The notes below the pieces were generated by a model. That model searched no databases. It worked only from the letters and a program-made list of their open reading frames with translations, and was not told where the DNA came from. Below, piece after piece: positions 1 through 5,013 of a DNA stretch of 6,030 nt (positions within the stretch are counted from its first letter, which is position 1; each line of letters starts with the position of its first letter). A program made the position numbers and the translations under genes. The DNA lies in NCBI GenBank assembly GCA_022564135.1, contig JADFLZ010000146.1, positions 1 through 6,030 on the forward strand, read 5' to 3'. Source of the stretch: Candidatus Zixiibacteriota bacterium. GTDB lineage: Bacteria; Zixibacteria; MSB-5A5; GN15; FEB-12.

Positions 1-354
1 TTAATTGCCAAGCAGGATGTTAACTGCTGGCTGGTTAATACCGGCTGGACCGGCGGACCGTTTGGGGTCGGTAAAAGAATGTCCATTCAGCATACCAGAA
101 CACTTTTGAATCTGGCGCTCGAAGGTGAGCTCTTAAATGTCGAGTATATTACCGATCCGGTCTTTCATTTCCAGGTGCCGCAGTCGGCCGATGGCGTGCC
201 CAAAAGTGTTTTGAACCCTTCAGAATCATGGGCCAACAAAGATGATTATAATAAACGATATAAAAATCTTGCCGAAAAGTTTAATAAGAACTTTGAAAAG
301 TTTAAGGAAGGAACTCCGGCGGAAATTGTCGCAGCCGGACCGGATTCGAACTAA
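1..354 (+). CDS. pckA: Phosphoenolpyruvate carboxykinase (ATP), C-terminal part
   Basis: The reading frame is open from the first base and ends at TAA 352-354, giving the last 117 residues of a protein whose start lies before the window. The family is usually about 530-540 residues, so roughly the final fifth is visible. The enzyme interconverts oxaloacetate + ATP and PEP + CO2 + ADP in the cytoplasm, at the entry to gluconeogenesis. Visible evidence is the segment NTGWTGGPFGVGKRM (visible residues 13-27), then SIQHTR, matching the adenine-binding part of ATP-type PckA. R26 and T32 correspond by motif to E. coli R449 and T455. The C-terminal EIVAAGP resembles the E. coli end, so the 3' end is intact. 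The ATG at 79 is internal, because conserved family sequence precedes it. The GTP-type enzyme is unrelated in sequence here and is excluded. The P-loop and catalytic lysines lie outside the window and cannot be checked. Confidence 0.95.
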   Translation, partial: LIAKQDVNCWLVNTGWTGGPFGVGKRMSIQHTRTLLNLALEGELLNVEYITDPVFHFQVPQSADGVPKSVLNPSESWANKDDYNKRYKNLAEKFNKNFEKFKEGTPAEIVAAGPDSN

Positions 355-385
355 ACAGAAAAATTTTGTTTTACAAACAACATTC

Positions 386-445
386 GTCCAGCTTAGCTGC
401 TATTTTGCAGCTGCTGGACATTTGTTTTTTGAATTTGTTTTTTTT
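386..445 (+). terminator. Strong intrinsic terminator after pckA
   Basis: An inverted repeat, GTCCAGC (386-392) with GCTGGAC (413-419), is continued inward by AGCTGC (395-400) with GCAGCT (407-412). This gives 13 base pairs with a two-base TT bulge (393-394) and a six-base loop TATTTT. The stem is followed by a T-rich stretch (421-445) holding two long T runs. It begins 32 nt after the pckA stop. It is a textbook Rho-independent terminator and separates pckA from the aminotransferase unit. Confidence 0.9.
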
Positions 446-490
446 GGGAAAACAGACCGGACATTAAATAATTGAATGTTTTAATGATTA

Positions 491-1681
491 ATGATTGATA
501 AAATGACCAAATCTCCCAAACCATCGGGCACTATGTCGCTTTACGCCGAGGTAGCCCGCTTAAAAGCCGGCGGCGCCGACATAATATCTTTCGCAGTAGG
601 TGAACTGGATATAAATTCGCCCGAATCCGCCAAGCGGGCGGGCATCAAAGCGATTGACGATAATTTTACCAGATACACCGTCAGCGACGGCATCGCCGAA
701 CTTCGTCAGGCCATAGCCCAGAGCCTGAGCGCAGAAACTGGTCAGAACTTCGCCATGGAGCAGGTCATTATTTCCAATGGCAGCAAACAGGCCTCGTTTA
801 ATCTGCTGGCGGCAGTGTTAAACCGCGGCGATGAAGTAATTATTCCCTCTCCCTATTTCCCCTCGCATTTGAGGCAGGTGGAGCTGCTTGGCGCAACTCC
901 GCGGCTGCTTGAAACGTCTCTTGCTGGTGGCTTTCAAATAAAAGCCGAACTCTTGAAAAATCTGATCACTGACAAAACAAAGGTTCTCTTAATAAATTCG
1001 CCCCATAATCCGACCGGCGCGGTATACACAAAAGAAACGCTGACCGGTATTGCCGAAGTTGTCAAAGAGAATAATATCCTGCTTCTCTTAGATGAAATTT
1101 ATTCGGGGCTGGTCTTCCCGCCCGCTGAAGAGTATTCGATGCTTAAACTTTTCCCCGAGCTAAAAAATAATTTTCTGATAGCCGGCGGTTTTTCAAAAGC
1201 ATTCGCCATGACCGGCTGGAGAGTTGGTTTTGCGGCGGGACCGCTGGAAATTATCGAAGCTGCCGGTATTATTCAATCGAATACAACCACCAATGTCTGC
1301 TCTATTTCACAAAAAGCAGCCCTGGCCGCCATGCAGCAAGATCCGGATTTTGTCAAAAAACTTCTGCCTGATCTGATTTCAAAGCGCGACACGGCGGTGG
1401 AACTTCTAAATTCAATCAATGGTTTAGACTGTCTCGTTGCGGGCGGAGCCTTTTATCTGTTTCCGTCAGTCAAAAAGTTTATTGGGAAAACCTATGATGG
1501 CCATAAAGTAGAAACATCACAAGATATCGCCTCGTACTTATTAAGAAAACACGGCTTAGCGGTAGTGCCGGGTGAATCGTTTGGCGCCCCCGGATTTATC
1601 AGATTAAATTTTTCAATCTGCCAAACGGACCTGCAAAAAGGGCTGAAACGACTAAAAGACGGCCTCGAACAACTGCAATAA
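491..1681 (+). CDS. Class I/II PLP aminotransferase, probable aspartate aminotransferase
   Basis: A 396-residue cytoplasmic pyridoxal-phosphate enzyme of fold type I. It probably transfers the amino group between aspartate and 2-oxoglutarate, giving oxaloacetate and glutamate. Visible motifs, in order: SNGSKQA (95-101) in the cofactor phosphate region; SPHNPTG (170-176) with N173; DEIY (201-204), where D201 would pair with the pyridine nitrogen and Y204 with the ring oxygen; FSKAFAMTGWRVG (234-246), with K236 as the Schiff-base lysine and R244 as a phosphate ligand; and FIRLNFS (369-375), with R371 as the expected substrate-carboxylate arginine. Length and motifs match the prokaryotic type Igamma aspartate aminotransferases. 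The N-terminal element usually read as GEPDF is GELDI here (37-41). An in-frame TGA at 485-487 bounds the start, so ATG 491 or ATG 503 (residue 5) are the candidates. Neither has a Shine-Dalgarno sequence. Substrate range (aspartate, aromatic or other 2-oxoacids) cannot be fixed from motifs. It is likely cotranscribed with the next two genes (gaps of 38 and 47 nt). Confidence 0.9.
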   Translation: MIDKMTKSPKPSGTMSLYAEVARLKAGGADIISFAVGELDINSPESAKRAGIKAIDDNFTRYTVSDGIAELRQAIAQSLSAETGQNFAMEQVIISNGSKQASFNLLAAVLNRGDEVIIPSPYFPSHLRQVELLGATPRLLETSLAGGFQIKAELLKNLITDKTKVLLINSPHNPTGAVYTKETLTGIAEVVKENNILLLLDEIYSGLVFPPAEEYSMLKLFPELKNNFLIAGGFSKAFAMTGWRVGFAAGPLEIIEAAGIIQSNTTTNVCSISQKAALAAMQQDPDFVKKLLPDLISKRDTAVELLNSINGLDCLVAGGAFYLFPSVKKFIGKTYDGHKVETSQDIASYLLRKHGLAVVPGESFGAPGFIRLNFSICQTDLQKGLKRLKDGLEQLQ

Positions 1682-1719
1682 CTTTTCAAAATATTAATTA
1701 GCCAGAAAGATAAAGAAAT

Positions 1720-2055
1720 ATGCCAACCTACGAATATAAATGCCGAAAATGCCAGCATGAGTTTGAAGAATTTCAGTCAATTTTAGCAGAGCCGGTCAAG
1801 ATTTGTCCCGAATGCCAGGGGCAAGTTGAGCGCATAATAAGCGGCGGTGTCGGTCTGATATTTAAAGGCAGCGGTTTCTATATAACAGATTACAAAAGAG
1901 CCGGCGAAAAGAGACCAACTGAAAAAAACGAAGCAAAATCTGATTCCAAGAAAACGGCTAAAGAAAGCGCTTCCTCTTCTTCCTCTGCGTCCTCTTCCAC
2001 ATCTTCAAAAAAGTCTTCAGATAGTTCTTCATCAAAAAGCAAAACTAAAGACTGA
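1720..2055 (+). CDS. FmdB-family zinc-ribbon protein with serine-rich tail
   Basis: A 111-residue protein. The N-terminal half is the small zinc-ribbon domain of the FmdB family (putative regulatory protein family): it opens MPTYEYKC, and C8-x2-C11 pairs with C29-x2-C32 to form a four-cysteine zinc site. This is followed by the characteristic GGVGLIFKGSGFYITDY stretch (42-58). The name comes from a protein near formamidase genes; the molecular role of the family is not established, and nucleic-acid binding or regulation is only suspected. From about residue 61 the protein becomes a lysine-, glutamate- and serine-rich low-complexity tail, with 20 serines between residues 74 and 107, so the C-terminal half is probably disordered. 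The ATG is preceded only by an A/G-rich stretch (AGAAAG, 1704-1709), a weak ribosome-binding signal at best. It lies 38 nt after the aminotransferase stop and 47 nt before the next gene, so it is probably the middle gene of a three-gene unit. Confidence 0.88.
   Translation: MPTYEYKCRKCQHEFEEFQSILAEPVKICPECQGQVERIISGGVGLIFKGSGFYITDYKRAGEKRPTEKNEAKSDSKKTAKESASSSSSASSSTSSKKSSDSSSSKSKTKD
1966..2043 (+). repeat. Serine-codon low-complexity tract
   Basis: Within the FmdB-like gene, runs of TCT/TCC/TCA codons encode Ser-Ser-Ser stretches broken by Ala, Thr, Lys or Asp. There is an uninterrupted 17-nt pyrimidine run at 1970-1986. The codons are mixed rather than one perfect repeated unit, which suggests selection for serine composition rather than fresh slippage. 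The tract could still expand or contract in whole-codon steps. Confidence 0.75.
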
Positions 2056-2102
2056 TTTTAGATAGTTGCTCTAAAGATAATAGATTCTTACTTTATGTCG
2101 GT

Positions 2103-3464
2103 ATGAGCAAATCTTCATTTGCAGATCTGGCCGCCTCGTTAAAAAACCGGGACGCGCTTTTTACCAGTTTCGAGAACCGGCCGGAATACTTAAAAGACGC
2201 TACCGAAATCTCAGGCGAGTCTGAGGCTCTGGTAATGGCCGCATGCGAAGAAGATGTCGTCAAGGTTGTCAGATACGCCATTGAGCATAAGCTTGCAATT
2301 GTTCCCCGCGGCGCCGGTACCGGACTTTCGGGCGGCTGCGTCCCTGAGCGAGGCTCTATAGTTCTTTCAACCGAACGCATGACGCATCTGGAAATAGACA
2401 AATCAGAAAAAGTTGCAATTGTCGGCCCCGGTGTGATAACGGGAGATTTACAGCAGAAAGCAGCTGAATTCGGTCTGGCCTACCCGCCCGACCCGGCCAG
2501 CTATCTGGAGTCAACCCTGGGCGGCAATGTCGCCGAAGGCGCCGGCGGACTGCGCTGCAAAAGATTCGGCGTCACCAAAGACTACGTCCTGGGCATAAGA
2601 GGCGTTACAGCTGCTGCTGAAATTTTAAATACTGGCTGCTATAATAGCAATCACGGCTTCGCCCTCTCGGATATCCTGATCGCCTCAGAAGGCACGCTGT
2701 TAATCATTACAGAAATCAGTTTAAGACTGATTGATAATTTCGAAACAGGCGATACATTTTTGGTGGCTTTTGACAGCCCCAAACAGGCGGCGCAGACAGT
2801 CAGCGATATTACAGCTTCGGGAATGATTCCTACGATTTTAGAGTTCTTAGATGGTGACGCCGCCAAATGCTCAAACCAGTACGAAAAAACCGAAGGCCTT
2901 GATGACGTTGCGGCCATACTATTGATAGAAATCCCCCACGAAACTGGCGGCAAACAGGCCAGTTTAATTAAGACCATCTGTGAGCAGAACAAGTGTTCTT
3001 TTTTCCGGCATGAATCGGATGCAGCCAAAGCAGAAAAACTGTGGAAAGTCCGCCGGAATCTCTCAAAGGCTGTAAGGGAAATAGCCGTCATGAGAGTCTC
3101 TGAAGACGTGGTTGTGCCCAATTCTAAATTCCCCGAACTGATAGAATATGTCACCGAACTGAATTCCGGCTCTTCTCTGCGAATTAATTCTTTTGGCCAC
3201 GCCGGCGACGGCAATTTGCACGTCAATTTTATGGCAGACTCTGACGACCCTCAGACCAGAGAGCTTATTGAAGTTGAACTAAGAAAACTTCTTGAGAAAA
3301 CGATAGAATTAGGCGGCAGTCTGACCGGCGAACACGGTATTGGTCTGGCAAAAAGAGATTATCTCGGGCTGGAGTTTGATAAACCAACTCTTGAGAGTAT
3401 GAAATGGCTGAAAGATATCTTCGATCCCGAAGCTTTGCTTAATCCCGGCAAAATATTTTCTTGA
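2103..3464 (+). CDS. glcD: FAD-linked 2-hydroxyacid dehydrogenase, GlcD / D-lactate dehydrogenase family
   Basis: A 453-residue flavoprotein of the PCMH-type FAD-binding family (GlcD, D-lactate dehydrogenase, D-2-hydroxyglutarate dehydrogenase). It oxidises a D-2-hydroxyacid to the 2-oxoacid and passes electrons to an acceptor other than oxygen or NAD. The FAD-binding N-terminal domain shows PRGAGTGLSGG (68-78), PPDP (128-131), STLGGNVAEGAGG (137-149) and SEGTLLIITE (195-204). The C-terminal substrate domain shows VSEDVVVP (332-339), FGHAGDGNLH (364-373) with H366 and H373 as probable metal ligands, GEHGIG (409-414) with E410 and H411, and the usual ending DPEALLNPGKIF. No signal peptide or membrane segment is seen. 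ATG 2103 has no clear Shine-Dalgarno sequence, and no better in-frame start lies upstream before the previous gene. It is likely the last gene of the unit beginning at 491. A GlcE or GlcF partner is not adjacent. Glycolate, D-lactate and D-2-hydroxyglutarate are all possible substrates, so the symbol denotes family only. Confidence 0.88.
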   Translation: MSKSSFADLAASLKNRDALFTSFENRPEYLKDATEISGESEALVMAACEEDVVKVVRYAIEHKLAIVPRGAGTGLSGGCVPERGSIVLSTERMTHLEIDKSEKVAIVGPGVITGDLQQKAAEFGLAYPPDPASYLESTLGGNVAEGAGGLRCKRFGVTKDYVLGIRGVTAAAEILNTGCYNSNHGFALSDILIASEGTLLIITEISLRLIDNFETGDTFLVAFDSPKQAAQTVSDITASGMIPTILEFLDGDAAKCSNQYEKTEGLDDVAAILLIEIPHETGGKQASLIKTICEQNKCSFFRHESDAAKAEKLWKVRRNLSKAVREIAVMRVSEDVVVPNSKFPELIEYVTELNSGSSLRINSFGHAGDGNLHVNFMADSDDPQTRELIEVELRKLLEKTIELGGSLTGEHGIGLAKRDYLGLEFDKPTLESMKWLKDIFDPEALLNPGKIFS

Positions 3465-3496
3465 AATAAGTCTCTTCATACTTTTTTTCCGCTCGC

Positions 3497-3525
3497 TTGA
3501 CAGCCCCCCAAAGTCCTTATAGCTT
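3497..3525 (+). promoter_or_regulatory. Possible sigma-70-like promoter for citrate synthase
   Basis: A perfect -35 hexamer TTGACA lies at 3497-3502. Possible -10 elements are TATAGC at 3518-3523 (15-nt spacer) or the poorer TAGCTT at 3520-3525 (17-nt spacer). Transcription from here would give a leader of roughly 90 nt. The exact -35 match in an intergenic gap supports it; the imperfect -10 and short spacing weaken it. This lineage's sigma-factor consensus is unknown. Confidence 0.4.
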
Positions 3526-3572
3526 CATATTATAGATGATAGGCCGACAATTAGTACTGTGGTTTATTGGAA

Positions 3573-3608
3573 AAGGAATTCTTAATGACCGAAAATAGCG
3601 CTAACTGA
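3573..3608 (+). other. Possible leader mini-ORF with its own Shine-Dalgarno sequence
   Basis: AAGGA (3573-3577) lies 7 nt before ATG 3585, which opens a seven-codon frame (MTENSAN) closing at TGA 3606-3608. The TGA's last base is the first base of AAGGGG (3608-3613), the Shine-Dalgarno of citrate synthase. The frame differs from that of citrate synthase, so this is not an alternative start. The spacing is what translation of a leader or coupled initiation would look like. The peptide is composed of ordinary residues with no run of one amino acid, so classical amino-acid attenuation is not indicated. It could be chance. Confidence 0.35.
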
Positions 3609-3613
3609 AGGGG
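3608..3613 (+). promoter_or_regulatory. Ribosome binding site of citrate synthase
   Basis: AAGGGG lies 9 nt before ATG 3623. An in-frame TAA at 3602-3604 rules out any start further upstream, so this site fixes the start. Confidence 0.75.
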
Positions 3614-3622
3614 CGGCTTGAA

Positions 3623-4906
3623 ATGGCAAAGACACTCAAAGAAAAATTAGCATCGATAATACCAGGCCTTCGCGAAGAACGGCAGGCTATATTAAAACAG
3701 CATGGCGATAAAAAAATATCCGATGTATCCATAGCCCAGGCTTTTGGCGGCATGCGCGGTATCAAAAGTCAAATTTGTGATACCTCTGTCGTCAATCCGG
3801 ATAAGGGCTTAATAATTCGCGGCCAGCCGGTTCTCAAATTAAAAAATAAACTTCCCGAAGAAATCTTCTGGCTGCTGGTAACCGGCTCGATGCCCTCGGC
3901 GGAGGAAGTAAAAGGTTTCCAGGACCAGCTGAGAGCAGCAGGCGAAGTCCCTCCCTATATCTGGAAAGTTATCAAAGCCCTGCCCAAAAAATCGCATCCC
4001 ATGACAATGCTTGATACGGCCATTCTGGCTATGCAGCATGAATCTGTTTTCGCAAAGAAATATTCCGAAGGACTTAGCAAAGCTGATTATTGGGAAGCTA
4101 TATTAGATGATTCGATTAAGATAATTGCTACAATCCATACCATTGCTGCCGGTATTTACCGCCTTCGATATAAGAAGGGCGCTCTGATTGAGCCGTCAAA
4201 GAAAAATGACTGGGCCGCAAACTACGCTAAGATGCTGGGACTCGCTCCCAAAAAAGGACTGACAGCCAAAATGATGCGCCTTTATCTGGTGCTTCATTCT
4301 GACCACGAGGGCGGCAATGTTTCGGCAAACGCCTGCCATGTGGTCGGCTCGGCTCTGTCTGACCCGTTCTATTCTGTCTCTGCCGGATTAAACGGACTGG
4401 CTGGCCCTCTGCACGGACTGGCTAATCAGGAATGCCTGAAATGGGCGCTGGGACTGATGGAAACATTCGGCGGCACACCGACCGAAGACCAAATCCGTCA
4501 GCATGCCTGGGATACCTTAAACAACGGCAAAGTTATTCCCGGTTACGGTCATGCTGTTTTGAGAGTCTCCGACCCCCGCTTTGTAGCCTTTCACGAGTTC
4601 GGCCAGAGCAATCTGCCCAATGACCCGGTATTTAAAACTATCGCCAGAGTTTTCAAAATCGTACCCCAGGTTTTAAAAGAACACGGCAAAGCCAAAAGCC
4701 CCTGGCCCAATGTCGACGCCGGCTCCGGTTCGATACTTTATCATTTTGGCTTAAAAGAATTTGAATATTATACGGTTTTGTTTTCTGTCTCAAGGTCACT
4801 GGGCATGCTGGCACAGCTGATCTTAAACAGAGCGCTGGGCTCGCCTATCACGCGGCCAAAATCGGTCAGCACTGAATGGATCAAAAAACTGGTTGCTAAA
4901 GTCTAA
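3623..4906 (+). CDS. gltA: Citrate synthase, eukaryotic (mitochondrial-like) type
   Basis: A 427-residue cytoplasmic enzyme that condenses oxaloacetate with acetyl-CoA to citrate, the first step of the TCA cycle. The sequence resembles mitochondrial citrate synthases rather than E. coli GltA: HSDHEGGNVSA (225-235), GSALSDPF (242-249), NGLAGPLHGLANQE (257-270), VIPGYGHAVLRVSDPRF (304-320) and NVDAGSG (363-369). Catalytic residues by alignment to the pig enzyme are H264 (pig H274), H310 (H320) and D365 (D375). Citrate-binding residues H228, R314 and R391 (in SVSRSLG) are also present, so it should be active. Length agrees with the mature mitochondrial enzyme, without a targeting sequence. Eukaryote-like citrate synthases are known in some bacteria, such as Geobacteraceae. 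The NADH-sensing N-terminal domain of E. coli-type enzymes is absent. ATG 3623 has a good Shine-Dalgarno, and a promoter-like element and a mini-ORF lie in the 158-nt leader. A 2-methylcitrate synthase role is less likely given the fit to the eukaryotic type. Confidence 0.95.
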   Translation: MAKTLKEKLASIIPGLREERQAILKQHGDKKISDVSIAQAFGGMRGIKSQICDTSVVNPDKGLIIRGQPVLKLKNKLPEEIFWLLVTGSMPSAEEVKGFQDQLRAAGEVPPYIWKVIKALPKKSHPMTMLDTAILAMQHESVFAKKYSEGLSKADYWEAILDDSIKIIATIHTIAAGIYRLRYKKGALIEPSKKNDWAANYAKMLGLAPKKGLTAKMMRLYLVLHSDHEGGNVSANACHVVGSALSDPFYSVSAGLNGLAGPLHGLANQECLKWALGLMETFGGTPTEDQIRQHAWDTLNNGKVIPGYGHAVLRVSDPRFVAFHEFGQSNLPNDPVFKTIARVFKIVPQVLKEHGKAKSPWPNVDAGSGSILYHFGLKEFEYYTVLFSVSRSLGMLAQLILNRALGSPITRPKSVSTEWIKKLVAKV

Positions 4907-5001
4907 AAAGGGCTCTACTATCAAATAGTGCTGTTTCTTGGATACGAACTTTTCTATTGAAGAGTCTTGTATTTAACAGCGATCATTAGAATATTATTAG
5001 C

Positions 5002-5007
5002 GAGGAG
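5002..5007 (+). promoter_or_regulatory. Ribosome binding site of the M48 peptidase gene
   Basis: GAGGAG lies 6 nt before ATG 5014, a strong match with good spacing, and it decides the start of the downstream gene. Confidence 0.8.
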
Positions 5008-5013
5008 CCAGAA

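Noticed and set aside
79..81. ATG 79 as the start of a 91-residue protein
   Set aside because: Conserved PckA sequence (NTGWTGGPFGVGKR) lies in frame directly before it, so it is an internal methionine of pckA.
242..475. Open frame of 77 codons overlapping the pckA end and the terminator
   Set aside because: It reads pckA in another frame and then runs through the terminator hairpin and T-tract; composition is not protein-like and there is no support for a gene.
2651..3226. 191-codon open frame antisense to glcD
   Set aside because: It lies wholly inside a gene with clear family motifs on the other strand, resembles no recognisable family, and is a typical shadow of biased codon use.
3464..3490. 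Possible terminator after glcD, with a run of seven T at 3482-3488
   Set aside because: Only a four-pair AAGT/ACTT stem precedes the T run, which is not a credible intrinsic terminator.
4432..4623. 63-codon frame inside citrate synthase
   Set aside because: It is fully embedded in the conserved catalytic region of citrate synthase in a shifted frame.
4916..4940. Possible terminator after citrate synthase
   Set aside because: The hairpin ACTAT-CAA-ATAGT has only five AT-rich pairs plus a wobble and no proper T run behind it, so it is too weak to call.
4957..4997. Promoter for the M48 gene using TAGAAT (4987-4992) or TATTAT (4992-4997)
   Set aside because: No acceptable -35 lies at the right distance, and the second would place the transcription start inside the Shine-Dalgarno.
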